Position numbers and translations under genes: made by a program. Of a stretch of DNA of 64,000 nt, positions 1-9,011 are shown piece after piece. Location: assembly GCF_002159915.1 (NCBI RefSeq), contig NZ_NFJP01000017.1, positions 1 to 64,000 of the forward strand, written 5' to 3'. Position 1 is the stretch's first letter. Every line of letters starts with the position of its first letter. The notes under the pieces are model-generated. The model had not been told where the DNA came from, ran no database searches, and saw only the letters and a program-made list of their open reading frames with translations. This DNA comes from Gordonibacter sp. An230 (GTDB taxonomy: Bacteria > Actinomycetota > Coriobacteriia > Coriobacteriales > Eggerthellaceae).

Positions 1-35
1 CGGTCTCGTGGGGTCGGGTTGTGTATAAGAGACAG
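1..35 (+). other. Sequencing transposon adapter remnant
   Basis: Bases 3-35 closely match the 34-base Nextera read-2 transposase adapter. The last 16 bases (TGTGTATAAGAGACAG) match the mosaic end exactly, and the first 8-10 bases match the adapter 5' part, with a few substitutions and one missing base between. This is probably untrimmed library sequence at a contig end, not genome sequence. Confidence 0.85.
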
Positions 36-665
36 GAGGGAGGGAGGGAGCGCCCCGAAGGGCCGCCCATCGACGTTCAGCCAGGGCACCGGCAGGCATT
101 CGAAGCCGGTCCGGCGGAGAAAGCGCAGCCGCGCACCGAAAGCCTTTGATCGGTCAACAGTCTTCAAAGTCTCGAAAAACGCAAAAAGGAGGCCGCATGC
201 CGCAAAGACCGATCGAAGAAACCGGAAGGCAGGAAGGCCCGCGATCTCCCCTTCGCGCCCATCGAGAAAGCGCGGCGAATTCGGGACCTCGAAAACGCGC
301 AACGCGAAGGACAGCGAAGCGGGGCTGGGAACGGCTTCGAAAACCGCAAGCCGCTCCCCATTCGCGAATTCCTAGCAAAAACGGACAAGATCCGCCGATA
401 AACCGAGGTCGGCAGACGTCACGAAAGTCCGCCGGGCAGATCCCGCCGACGCTTGGGAGGGCTCCCTTGCGCAGCGGGGAGGCCTCCGCCTCACCTGGCC
501 GCAAGGGGTTCGATCCGAAACCCGACGAGCGCCGCCTCACCTCGATCCTGGTTCAGCGGCGAAGAGCGAAGCCCTCGCCAAGACCTCGCCTGATGCGCAT
601 CAAAGCGAAGCCGAAGGGGCGAGGCGGCAGCCTCCAACAACGTCCCGGCCCCCTTGCGCGCACCA
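36..665. other. Gene-free spacer at the contig edge
   Basis: No reading frame here looks like a protein; the open frames are Arg/Pro/Ser-rich and overlap on both strands, as expected by chance at this GC content. It begins with a (GGGA)n run at about 36-51 that could form a G-quadruplex but abuts the adapter remnant. It lies downstream of the S-component gene. No terminator with a T-tract was found. Confidence 0.5.
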
Positions 666-1352
666 TCAAACCAAAGCGTACTTGCGCTTCACGCGATCGA
701 GCTTTCTCTTCCACGGAGCGTAGAGCATGGCAAGGAAGAAGGAGGTCGACAGTCCGTGAACGACGTCGAACGGCAGGGCGGCGGCGTACACGAGCGCGGC
801 TTGGGCCAGCGTCTGCGGATGGTAAAAGCCGATGATGCTCCACAGATTCAGCACGAGGCCGTACAGGATGCCGGACAGAAATCCAAAGCCGAGCAGAACC
901 GGTGTGCGGCCGAACGCGCCCACGGCCGCGAGAACCCCGCCAAGATAGCCTGTGAGCCCCCACGCGTACATCTGCCACGGCGTCCACGGCCCCTGCCCGA
1001 AGAAGAAGTTCGACGCCAGCGCCGCGAGCGCCCCCACCAAAAAGCCGCTGCGACGGCCGAACACCGCCCCGGCGACGATGGCGATGGCCGCCACCGGCTT
1101 GAAGCTGGGGATGGGCGCGAACAGAATGCGTCCCGCCGCCCCCAGCGCGGCCAGCACCGCCACCGGCATGGTGTCGCGCAGCCGCGGACGGCCCTTCTCG
1201 TATCCTGCGAAGAACAGCAAAAGCGAAAGCACGACCACCGCCATGCTGAGCAGAGCCGCCTGCTCCACTCCCGCGACCGCGCACGCCGCGAGCGCCGCCG
1301 GCACCGCGCCGACAGCCGCCGCCTCCACAATATGAGATGCGATCCGCCCCAT
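666..1352 (-). CDS. ECF transporter S component, probably for a corrinoid
   Basis: This 228-residue, almost entirely hydrophobic protein has about six membrane segments and a basic C-terminus (WKRKLDRVKRKYALV). The central part (FGQGPWTPWQMYAWGLTGYLGG, residues about 118-139) resembles CbrT-like S components, the substrate-binding subunit of energy-coupling-factor vitamin importers. It is the last gene of the operon and starts 10 bases after the ATPase stop. Substrate assignment is inference: the operon begins with a cobalamin riboswitch and two DUF4430 (transcobalamin C-terminal-like) proteins. A different vitamin-like ligand cannot be excluded from this protein alone. Confidence 0.8.
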   Translation of the reverse strand: MGRIASHIVEAAAVGAVPAALAACAVAGVEQAALLSMAVVVLSLLLFFAGYEKGRPRLRDTMPVAVLAALGAAGRILFAPIPSFKPVAAIAIVAGAVFGRRSGFLVGALAALASNFFFGQGPWTPWQMYAWGLTGYLGGVLAAVGAFGRTPVLLGFGFLSGILYGLVLNLWSIIGFYHPQTLAQAALVYAAALPFDVVHGLSTSFFLAMLYAPWKRKLDRVKRKYALV

Positions 1353-1362
1353 GCGCCCCCCG

Positions 1363-3120
1363 TCAATCTATGAGCGCGAACAGGCGCGACGCGGCGCTGG
1401 GACGATACACGAGGTTGTTCGCGAAAAACGCCTCCGCAGGCTCGGTGCAGGCGGCCTCGCCGTCGAACAGCATCGTCACCTCGTCGGCAGCCACGTAGGC
1501 GAAGTCGAGGTCGTGCGTGACGAGAACCGCAGTGCGCCCCTCGTCGGCCAACGCGCGCAGCGTGCGCGCCATGTCGGCGCACGCCTGCGGGTCGAGGCCC
1601 TTCGTGGGCTCGTCGAGCAGAAGCAGCCGCGCGCCGGTGAGCAGAAGCTTCGCCAACGCGAGCATCTGCTGCTGGCCGCCGGAAAGGTCGTAGGGATGCA
1701 GGGTTTCACAGCCGTCGAGGCCGAAGCGGGAGAGCATCGCCCTCTCGTCGTGGGGCGCCCAACCGCAGCGGGCGCGCCATTCGGCCAGCTCTTCGGCCAC
1801 GCTGTCGCACACGAGCAGCGCCTTGGGATCCTGCGGCAGAAGCGCCTGCGAACGCGCGAGCGCGTTTCCCACCCGGCCGCGCTGGGGCTTCTCCACACCC
1901 GCCATGAGTTTGAGCAGGGTGGACTTCCCGCAGCCGTTGCCACCCACCACGGCGTGCACGCTGCCGCGGCGCACCGCGAGATCGAGCCCGCGCAGCACCC
2001 ACGGCTCGCCGCGACCGTAGCGGAAATGCGCGCCGCGCACGACGAGGCAGGGCTCGCTCGCCGCCAGCGCCTCGGCGCGGGCGCGCCAGCGCGGGCGCAG
2101 CCGCTCGCACGCCACGGCGCAGGGCGCGGGGGCGAGCGGCGCGCCCAGCTCGAGGCGGCAGGTGGCGCAGCCGGCCACGTCCTCGGGCGCATGCGTGGAC
2201 ATCACCACCGTGACGCCCAGGTCGCGGTTCACGCGGGCCAAAAGCGCGATGAACTGGCTTTGGGCGTTCGGGTCAAGCTGGGCCGTTGGCTCGTCGAGCA
2301 GAAGCAGCCGCGGGCGCAGCGCAAGGGCGGCCGCGAGGTTCACGATCTGTTTCTGCCCGCCCGACAGCGTCTCGCACGCGGCGTGCAGCCACGGCTCGAT
2401 GCCGAAAAAGTGAGCCGCCTCGGCCACGCGGCGGCGCATCTCGTCCTGCGGCGTGCCGAGGTTCTCCAACCCGAACGCCAGCTCGTGCAGCACGGTGTCG
2501 CACACCAGCTGCGCGTCGGGGTCCTGCATGACGAAGCCGATCTGCGCGGCGCGGATGCGGGGGTCGGGGGCGGAAGCGGCAGAGGCGGCCTTGGGGAGAG
2601 GAGCGGCCTGCGCCGCGGAAACGTGACCGCAAGCGCGAGGATCGAAGGCGGGAGCGGAGGCTGCGGAGGGGGCCTTGGCGCGATCTGCGGCTGCGTACGG
2701 GCATTCCTCGGCAGACGGCGCGTCGAGCAGCACCTGCCCGCACGCCTCGATGCGGCCCGCGCGCACGCCAACCGGAGCCAGCTCGGGCTTGAGCGAACGC
2801 AGAAGCGTGGTCTTGCCGCAGCCCGTCGGCCCCGTCACCACGCAGAACGCGCCCTCCTTAACCGCAAACGACACATCGCGCAGCACCGGTCGCAGCGAGC
2901 CGTCGGGCTCCTCGTAGGAGAACGAGAAGCCCGCCACGCGAACGAGAGGGGCTTCAGGCGCCGAAGCCGTCTCTTCCACCGAAGCTGTCTCACCCGCGAA
3001 GGAGGCTTCGAATTCCACGCCCGCCGCTTCTGCCGCGGGAAGCTTTGCCCCCGCCGCAAGCGCCGCCGCCCCTGCGACCGCATGCGCGCCCGCACCCCTC
3101 CGCGCCGTCACTTCCGCCAT
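1363..3120 (-). CDS. Fused double ABC ATPase of an ECF transporter
   Basis: This 585-residue protein carries two complete ABC nucleotide-binding domains in tandem, replacing the usual EcfA1/EcfA2 pair. Domain 1 has Walker A GPTGCGKTT, signature LSGGQKQ and Walker B LLLLDEPTAQLD. Domain 2 has GGNGCGKST, LSGGQQQ and LLLLDEPTKGLD. Domain 1 contains an Ala/Pro-rich insertion of about 50 residues between Walker A and the Q-loop (IGFVMQDPDAQ). The chosen ATG has a GAGGGAG ribosome site and overlaps the EcfT gene by 13 bases, so the two are probably translationally coupled. It powers uptake through the S component encoded just downstream. Confidence 0.88.
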   Translation of the reverse strand: MAEVTARRGAGAHAVAGAAALAAGAKLPAAEAAGVEFEASFAGETASVEETASAPEAPLVRVAGFSFSYEEPDGSLRPVLRDVSFAVKEGAFCVVTGPTGCGKTTLLRSLKPELAPVGVRAGRIEACGQVLLDAPSAEECPYAAADRAKAPSAASAPAFDPRACGHVSAAQAAPLPKAASAASAPDPRIRAAQIGFVMQDPDAQLVCDTVLHELAFGLENLGTPQDEMRRRVAEAAHFFGIEPWLHAACETLSGGQKQIVNLAAALALRPRLLLLDEPTAQLDPNAQSQFIALLARVNRDLGVTVVMSTHAPEDVAGCATCRLELGAPLAPAPCAVACERLRPRWRARAEALAASEPCLVVRGAHFRYGRGEPWVLRGLDLAVRRGSVHAVVGGNGCGKSTLLKLMAGVEKPQRGRVGNALARSQALLPQDPKALLVCDSVAEELAEWRARCGWAPHDERAMLSRFGLDGCETLHPYDLSGGQQQMLALAKLLLTGARLLLLDEPTKGLDPQACADMARTLRALADEGRTAVLVTHDLDFAYVAADEVTMLFDGEAACTEPAEAFFANNLVYRPSAASRLFALID

Positions 3121-3965
3121 AGCCACCACTCCCTCGCCCGCAGCATGATCGGCACCGCCAACAGAAGCGCGTACGCGCCGTAACCCCACCACGGCACGAG
3201 CGCGCTCAGCGCGGGGTAGAACCGGAACTGCCCGCACGCCACAAACGCCAACGCGGCGTTCGCCACCACCAGCGCGACGACGGTCCCCGCAAGCGCCGCG
3301 TCCACCGCTCCGAAGCGGTAGCGCCGGTAGGTGGTGCGCCGCACGCCGCAATCGTAGCCGCGCGCGCGCATGGCATCGCTGCGGATGAGGCCGTCCTCCA
3401 TTCCCCATCCCATCAGCACCGACGTCACGCGCAGCCGACCGCGAGCCCGTTCGCGCGCCGTGGCGGGCGCGGCGGCGCTCGCGGCGTCCTGCACAGCAGC
3501 CACGATGCGCCCGCGCCGCACGAACTGCGGTACGAGGCGCATGACCTGCGAAACCATGAGCGTCGTCGTCGGCAGCGCGCGCCCGAACAGCGCGAGCGTG
3601 TCCTCGCTTCCCATGCACACTGCATACGACGAGAACCACAGCAGCACGCTGGCCAGCATCCCGCCTGCGACGAGGCCGTATGCAAGCGCCTCCACGTACA
3701 CCGCGCGCGTGCCGACGCGCACGATCTCGGTGGATCCCGATGCCACGAACAGGCAGTTCGCCGCAGCCACCACGGCAACGAGCGGCACGGCCCATGCAAG
3801 GGCGCGCAGCGCCGCCCGCCCGCCGCGCACCGCCGCGAGGCAGCCGAGCGCGCCCGCGCACGACAACGCCACGTACACGGGATGCATCGCCGCCATCGAC
3901 AACGCGATGACGCCCGCGAAGAACGCGAACGCCACCGCCGGATGCCATGCCGCAAAGGGGTTCAC
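3108..3965 (-). CDS. ecfT: ECF transporter transmembrane component T
   Basis: This 285-residue membrane protein couples ATP hydrolysis to movement of the S component. It has membrane segments at both ends and a central cytoplasmic coupling region with the family-typical SDAMRARGY motif. The GTG start at 3965 is preferred because a GGGAGG ribosome site lies just upstream; ATG codons further in would remove the first membrane helix. It lies between the small DUF4430 gene and the fused ATPase, with short gap and overlap, so it serves this operon rather than the riboflavin system near 24 kb, which has its own EcfT. Confidence 0.88.
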   Translation of the reverse strand: MNPFAAWHPAVAFAFFAGVIALSMAAMHPVYVALSCAGALGCLAAVRGGRAALRALAWAVPLVAVVAAANCLFVASGSTEIVRVGTRAVYVEALAYGLVAGGMLASVLLWFSSYAVCMGSEDTLALFGRALPTTTLMVSQVMRLVPQFVRRGRIVAAVQDAASAAAPATARERARGRLRVTSVLMGWGMEDGLIRSDAMRARGYDCGVRRTTYRRYRFGAVDAALAGTVVALVVANAALAFVACGQFRFYPALSALVPWWGYGAYALLLAVPIMLRAREWWLWRK

Positions 3966-3984
3966 TCGCCGCCTCCCGAAGATC

Positions 3985-4878
3985 CTACAGGCCCTCGCTC
4001 GAAGAGAGCACGTACTTCCATACAATGGAGTCGCCGTCAGAAAGCACGTAGGCGTTGCAGCCGTAACCAGGCTCGGCCCCGTTGACGAAGTACTTCCAAC
4101 CGCTGCCGGGATAGCCGGCATGCCTCTCGGCAAGCCCGCCGATGGAAGACACGTACAACGAGCCCAGGAGCGGGTTCCACTGGGTGGCGAGCGCAAGCCC
4201 CGTCCCGCAGAGCGCATCGTACACCGTGGCGCCCTCCTCGAACGAGAGCGTGCCGGAATACGACACCGGCGAGCCGACGTTGCCGGAATCCACGGAGATG
4301 CGCACGGCGACGGAGGCCGCCGGCTCCGCTGCGCCTCCACCCGCCCCGTCCAAGCCTGCGCCGCCGTCGGACGAAGGGCCGCCGGAACCGGAGGCGGGCG
4401 AAGGCTGCCCGCCGTCCGCGGACTGCGGCGCATCGACGCCGTGTTCGGCCGGGACGGCACCGGCAGAATCGGGGGCAGCGCCTTTATCGTCGGCGCCGGC
4501 AGACGCCGGATCCTCGACCGCTCCTCCGTCTTCAACGTTGCCTGCGGCGACGTCCGTGCCCTCGACGCCTGCGTCGGCAGACGGCGTGGGAGCCTCCGCG
4601 ACCTCCGCCGTCGTTTGCAATGCCGCCGACCAATCGGATACGGTCGGTGGCTCTCCGAAGAGCGCCCCAACGGAGAAAACGATGATCAGGGCAGACGCCG
4701 CAGCAACAGCGCCTGCGGCGATGCGCTTCCGCGCGCTTGGCATGCGACGGGCGACACAGGGAGCCCCCTGCGGACACGACCCGATGTCGGTCGAAGAGCC
4801 TTCCTCGCCCCGCATCGGGAGATCGCCCACTGAAAGCGCTGCGGCAGCGGCTGAATCTTTGCGGTCCCCGTGCGTCAT
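3985..4878 (-). CDS. Membrane-anchored DUF4430 protein
   Basis: This 297-residue protein has a cytoplasmic N-terminus of about 45 residues, one membrane segment (about 53-75, RKRIAAGAVAAASALIIVFS), a long Ser/Ala/Pro/Gly-rich linker and a C-terminal DUF4430 domain (last about 115 residues, ending KYVLSSSEGL). DUF4430 resembles the C-terminal corrinoid-binding domain of transcobalamin. Its ATG overlaps the upstream gene's TGA (ATGA at 4875-4878) and has a GGAGGGG ribosome site. Topology and context suggest that it hands ligand from the larger capture protein to the ECF transporter; that role is inference. Confidence 0.75.
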   Translation of the reverse strand: MTHGDRKDSAAAAALSVGDLPMRGEEGSSTDIGSCPQGAPCVARRMPSARKRIAAGAVAAASALIIVFSVGALFGEPPTVSDWSAALQTTAEVAEAPTPSADAGVEGTDVAAGNVEDGGAVEDPASAGADDKGAAPDSAGAVPAEHGVDAPQSADGGQPSPASGSGGPSSDGGAGLDGAGGGAAEPAASVAVRISVDSGNVGSPVSYSGTLSFEEGATVYDALCGTGLALATQWNPLLGSLYVSSIGGLAERHAGYPGSGWKYFVNGAEPGYGCNAYVLSDGDSIVWKYVLSSSEGL

Positions 4879-7800
4879 CGCGCCCCTCCTTCCCCGCTCC
4901 CACGCTGCGCGCGCACGAACCACGCAAGGGAAGCGGCGAGCCCGCACGCGCCGACGGCGATGCCAGCCACTGGCAGCCAAGGAATCCCCCTTTCTTCTCG
5001 AGGCGCTCCTCCGTCCTCCTCCGAGGCGACCGCGACGCGCCCGGAGCCGTTCGCGCCGTCGCGGGGCTCCATCGAAAGCGCCGCGACCTCGGACGACGCC
5101 TCCTCGTCAGGGACCTCCTCTTCGGGCGCATCCTCGAAAGCCTCCTCCTCGACCGCATCCCGTGCGTCACCTGGAGAAAGAGGCCGTTTCGACGGGGGCG
5201 CGGCAGCGAAGGCGCCTCGATCGCGGGGATCCGCCTCTTCGTCCGCACCGCCGCCTCCCGCGTCGCCTACCGGCGGATTCGAGCCGTCCGGGCCCAAGGG
5301 GCCATCCCCTCCGTCGCCCTCTCCGCCCGTCGCGGCCGCCCCCACAGCGAAGAGAGCGCCGGAATCGTTCACGTAGTACAGCATGCCGTCGGAGCCGCAA
5401 ACGATCGAGGACATCGAATATTGGGCATGGTCGGCATCGGGCTCGTACATGAGCTGGGCCGATGCGTCGCCCACCCGGTAGCGGTAGATGCCGCCGGGCC
5501 TGGCGTTGCAGGTGAAGTAGACGTAGGTTCCGTCGTCCTGCGTCGACACGAGCGGAGCGGACTTCGAATCGCCCGGCAACGGCACGGCCTCCTCGCCGTA
5601 CGTCAGAACCTCGTGTTCGAGCGCGAGAGACTCCTCGTCGATGACGGCCAGCACACCGCCGTACGTCACGTACCCCCATTCGTTTTCGACGCCTTCCCGC
5701 GACGCGCCGCCCGCGTACACCTTGCCGTTCGCCACCGTGGGGGTGGAGGTGCTCGACGAGCCGAACTTCACCCGGCCCTCCTCGGAAAGCGCGCCGGTGC
5801 GCGCGTCCACCAGCACCTTGTGCAGCACGCCATCCGAGGTGACGACGAACACGGTGCCCTCCCGCGAGCCTGCCACTGCGGTCGAGCGAACGGGAGCGCC
5901 CATATCGAGGAGCCCCACGGTCTCGCCCGACGCGGCGTCGCTGACGGTCAGCGCGCCGGCGTCGTCTCCTATAACCGCCCAATCGCCGACAAACACGGCG
6001 CCGGCCCAGTAATAGCCCGCCTCCTCGTTTCGCCGCTGCCACAGAATAGAGCCGTCCGCCAAGCTCACGCACGTAAGATACCCGTTGTACGACTCGCCCG
6101 ACCAGCCCGCCGAAGCCGTGCCGAACACGACGCGCCCCTCGTCCACCGCAAGCGAGGACAGCGCCTGCTGCGTCCCCGTATCGTCGATGGGCGCCAACTC
6201 GGCGGTGACCCACACGGTGGCCAAAGCATCGGCCGTGAGCGCCTGAAGGCGACCGCCCGACAGCGGCACCACCACGATGCCGTCCGCGTACACCATGCGC
6301 GCCACGGAGTCGATGGGCGCGGCCAGCGCCGCGACGCCCACGCGCGCACCGGTCGCGGCGTCGAACGCGCGCAGCTGGCGACCCACCGCCACGTACACCC
6401 GCCCGTTCACGACGAGGGGGTCCGAGACGTACGTGCTGTAGTCGGAGGGGTCCTTCAAGTCGGACACCCACGCCTCCTGCGCGTCCCCTGCGGGCGTGGG
6501 AGCCTGCGTGGCTGCCGCACCGGAAGCGAACCCCGGCCAGAACGCCTCCCAATCGGGACGCGGGGCATCCGGGCTGACGACGATGCCGTCCTCGTTGGGA
6601 AGGCCTTCGCCGAAAGCCGCGTGGTACCACGTCACCGCATCACCCGGGCGAAGCGCGTAGCCGTCGGCGTAGGAGCCGCACGGCTCGCCGTTCACGAGCA
6701 GCCGCCAATACCGCCACGCACCCCCCTCTTGCACCGTCCCCAGCGTGAGGCCGTCGTCGTACGGCGAGGTGACGGCATCGAGCGACCAGCCCCATTCGGT
6801 CTGGCTCGCCCGGTAGCCAAGACCTTCCTTCGCGAACAGCAGCTTCGTGAGGTCGGCAACCGTCGATCCCTCGACAAGCGCCGTCTCGGCAGAGGCGAGC
6901 CACGTCTGCGCGACGCCGTCCGCATCCCGGCCGATCACCTGCAAGGACGCCTTCACCTGCCCGGGAAGCGTCCCGTCGGCGCCGTAGCACCATGTCACCA
7001 CGTCGCCCGGCTGAAGCGCGCAGGCATCGGCGCCCACCTCCGCCATCTTCCCGTTCACGAAAAGCTGCCAGAACGCGCCCGTCTGCGCGTCCCACGACAG
7101 CTTCACGTCGGGATCGAGGGGCGAAGTCACCTCGTTGAGCATCCAATAACCCTGCTCATCAGGGGTGACAATGTCCGCCTCGATGCCTTCCTGCGCGAAA
7201 AGCTCCTCTGTGAGGTCGGCGGCCGTGGACCCTTGCGGCAAGGAGATCGACGCCTCGGGCAGCCATGTCTGGGAAACGCCGCGCGCATCCTGCCCCACGA
7301 GCGAAAGGGAAACGGACATCTCGGCGGCCGGAGGCTCCTCGCCCGATACGGAGTAGAACCACACGACGGCATCGCCTGCGGAAAGCTCGCGCTTATGCAA
7401 GTAAGGATCGTATTGGTCGACCTCGACGCCGTTGACGAACACGTGCCATCTCTCGCCCGTGTCGAAGTCGGTTCCGAGCACGAGGTCGTCGTCGAACGGA
7501 GAGGTGATGCTGTTCACCTGCCAGCTCGATCCCGAGGAAGGGGCGAAAACGTTCGCCTCGATGCCATTCGCCTCGAACATCGCCTCGGTGAGATCCGCCA
7601 CCGAGGCGCCCGCATCCAGCGTGTACGAGCGCGGCGCAGCCCACGTCTCGACGCCGCCCTCGGCATCGCGCCCGACAAGCGAGGCCGTCGCCGAGACCTC
7701 TGACGCCTCCGCACCGCCCGATGCGGCTTCCGCAGCCTCCGACGGCTTCGCGGGCTCGCCCGCGAGCGGCGAGGGCCCATCAGGAGAAGCTACGTCCGCG

Positions 7801-8174
7801 CCCGAAGAAGGTTCCCCCTCAGCGCCTCCCGCGGCGGCGCACCCCCACGCTTCGTCCGAGACGGGAGCTTCGACGCCGGAGACGGTCCCATCGGAAACCC
7901 CGGGGCCATCGGCGGCCGCGACCGCCTCGCCTCCGGTCGGACGAACGCCGCCCTCGGCGGAAGCTCGTTCGTCCGCCACGGAAGTCTCGGAGGCAGCGGA
8001 GGATCGTGACGGCGCGCCGTCATCAGGCGCACCCGCCTCGGCCCAAGCGGCGCTCGGAGCCAAGGAGACGGCGAGCGCGAAAGCAAGGAGCGCGGATGCT
8101 AGTTTTTCAGGGAAGCCCGCCCGTTTTCGGGCGTCGGAGCGCACGCGATCGCGCGCGAGGCAAGAACCGAGCAT
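4875..8174 (-). CDS. Exported protein with three DUF4430 domains, a beta-propeller and a C-terminal anchor
   Basis: This 1,099-residue protein is first in a five-gene operon. It has a signal peptide (about 1-46, ending SAAWA/EAG), a low-complexity acidic linker to about 160, three DUF4430 repeats (about 160-275, 285-397 and 407-520, each with LT..(L/M)F.. and a (F/L)VNG motif), a PQQ-like beta-propeller (about 565-975), another acidic linker, one membrane helix (about 1066-1088) and a basic tail. DUF4430 is related to the corrinoid-binding C-terminal domain of transcobalamin. With the cobalamin riboswitch upstream, the simplest reading is a cell-surface corrinoid-capturing receptor. The propeller's job is unknown. 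The ATG at 8174 is preferred over an upstream one inside the riboswitch. Confidence 0.85.
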   Translation of the reverse strand: MLGSCLARDRVRSDARKRAGFPEKLASALLAFALAVSLAPSAAWAEAGAPDDGAPSRSSAASETSVADERASAEGGVRPTGGEAVAAADGPGVSDGTVSGVEAPVSDEAWGCAAAGGAEGEPSSGADVASPDGPSPLAGEPAKPSEAAEAASGGAEASEVSATASLVGRDAEGGVETWAAPRSYTLDAGASVADLTEAMFEANGIEANVFAPSSGSSWQVNSITSPFDDDLVLGTDFDTGERWHVFVNGVEVDQYDPYLHKRELSAGDAVVWFYSVSGEEPPAAEMSVSLSLVGQDARGVSQTWLPEASISLPQGSTAADLTEELFAQEGIEADIVTPDEQGYWMLNEVTSPLDPDVKLSWDAQTGAFWQLFVNGKMAEVGADACALQPGDVVTWCYGADGTLPGQVKASLQVIGRDADGVAQTWLASAETALVEGSTVADLTKLLFAKEGLGYRASQTEWGWSLDAVTSPYDDGLTLGTVQEGGAWRYWRLLVNGEPCGSYADGYALRPGDAVTWYHAAFGEGLPNEDGIVVSPDAPRPDWEAFWPGFASGAAATQAPTPAGDAQEAWVSDLKDPSDYSTYVSDPLVVNGRVYVAVGRQLRAFDAATGARVGVAALAAPIDSVARMVYADGIVVVPLSGGRLQALTADALATVWVTAELAPIDDTGTQQALSSLAVDEGRVVFGTASAGWSGESYNGYLTCVSLADGSILWQRRNEEAGYYWAGAVFVGDWAVIGDDAGALTVSDAASGETVGLLDMGAPVRSTAVAGSREGTVFVVTSDGVLHKVLVDARTGALSEEGRVKFGSSSTSTPTVANGKVYAGGASREGVENEWGYVTYGGVLAVIDEESLALEHEVLTYGEEAVPLPGDSKSAPLVSTQDDGTYVYFTCNARPGGIYRYRVGDASAQLMYEPDADHAQYSMSSIVCGSDGMLYYVNDSGALFAVGAAATGGEGDGGDGPLGPDGSNPPVGDAGGGGADEEADPRDRGAFAAAPPSKRPLSPGDARDAVEEEAFEDAPEEEVPDEEASSEVAALSMEPRDGANGSGRVAVASEEDGGAPREERGIPWLPVAGIAVGACGLAASLAWFVRAQRGSGEGGAR

Positions 8175-8194
8175 GGCCGGAACCTCTCTTTCCA

Positions 8195-8392
8195 GGGCTG
8201 AACGCGATGGATGGGCATTCCGACTTCGCTTCGTCCGAAGGGAGCCCCGCTGCATGGGCGGGGCGGCCTTCCCTCCGTCGGCGTTTACGGTTACTGGTAT
8301 AGCGCGGGATTCTCACCCGCATTCCCCCGAGGCCGCGGCGAGCCCGGCCCCGCGCCGTGCCCGGCGCAACCATCTGTGCCAATAGGTGTACC
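8195..8392 (-). ncRNA. Cobalamin riboswitch
   Basis: Read on the minus strand, the segment from about 8325 down to 8285 contains the hallmark core (GGGAAT...GGGTGAGAATCC...CAGTAACCGTAA). A B12-box-like element (GAAGTCGGAATGCCC) follows at about 8213-8227. A purine-rich stem region and a -10-like TAGAAT (8398-8403) lie upstream. It ends about 20 bases before the ATG of the triple-DUF4430 gene, so it may act on translation. It predicts repression of the whole capture-and-ECF operon when adenosylcobalamin or a similar corrinoid is plentiful. The exact ends are approximate. Confidence 0.85.
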
Positions 8393-8585
8393 GGTGCATT
8401 CTACCACGCCGTACGGCCATCTTCCGAAAAAAGACCGTCGGAAGGGAGGGCGCGGCCTTCCCGTTCGAAACGCGCCGCGCGAAACCACCGCGGCGTTATG
8501 GTAGCATGCGGCCGACGGCGCAAAAGGCTCCGGACGACGGGCGCGTCTCGTCCGGAAGGATAAGAGCGGAAGGAGGAACGCGCTG

Positions 8586-9011
8586 GTGGGGGAGTTCTCG
8601 GAGAAAGTGTTCGAGGCGGTGCGGCGCGTGCCGCGCGGGAAGGTTGCCACCTACGGCCAGATCGCGCGGATGATAGGATCGCCGCGCTCGGCGCGCTACG
8701 TGGGATACGCCCTGCGCAGCAACCCCGAGCCCTGGGCGAACGGGAAAGGCGTCCCCTGCCATCGCGTCATCTTCAAGGACGGCAGCCTGTGCGGCACCTA
8801 TGCGTTCGGCGGCGCGGATGCGCAGCGCGCCTTGCTGGAGGCAGAGGGCGTCGCGTTCGCGGACGAGGCGCACGTGGACATGGGAGCATGCCTGTGGGAC
8901 GGACGGACCCAGGAGGCCGACCGCACGGGAGGGCGCACCGTACCAGCTGGCGCGCCCACGGCCCCGCCAGCCGACTTCGACTGGAAGCGAGAGCTGGGAG
9001 AAGAAGGCTAG
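8586..9011 (+). CDS. MGMT-family alkyltransferase-like DNA repair protein
   Basis: This 141-residue protein matches the DNA-binding C-terminal domain of O6-alkylguanine-DNA alkyltransferases. It has the active-site motif PCHRVI (about residues 58-63) and the upstream helix-turn-helix region (GKVATYGQIARMIGSPRSARYVG). Because the Cys is present, it may be a true suicidal alkyltransferase rather than a Trp-type ATL protein, but it lacks the N-terminal MGMT domain. The last 40 residues are a charged extension. The GTG start at 8586 has an AAGGAGG site 9 bases upstream. It is a single gene between the divergent riboswitch operon and the convergent flavoprotein pair. Confidence 0.85.
   Translation: MGEFSEKVFEAVRRVPRGKVATYGQIARMIGSPRSARYVGYALRSNPEPWANGKGVPCHRVIFKDGSLCGTYAFGGADAQRALLEAEGVAFADEAHVDMGACLWDGRTQEADRTGGRTVPAGAPTAPPADFDWKRELGEEG

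Noticed and set aside
146-835. Long plus-strand open frame at the left edge
   Set aside because: Arg/Pro/Ser-rich, no ribosome site, overlaps the S-component gene on the other strand; a GC-driven chance frame.
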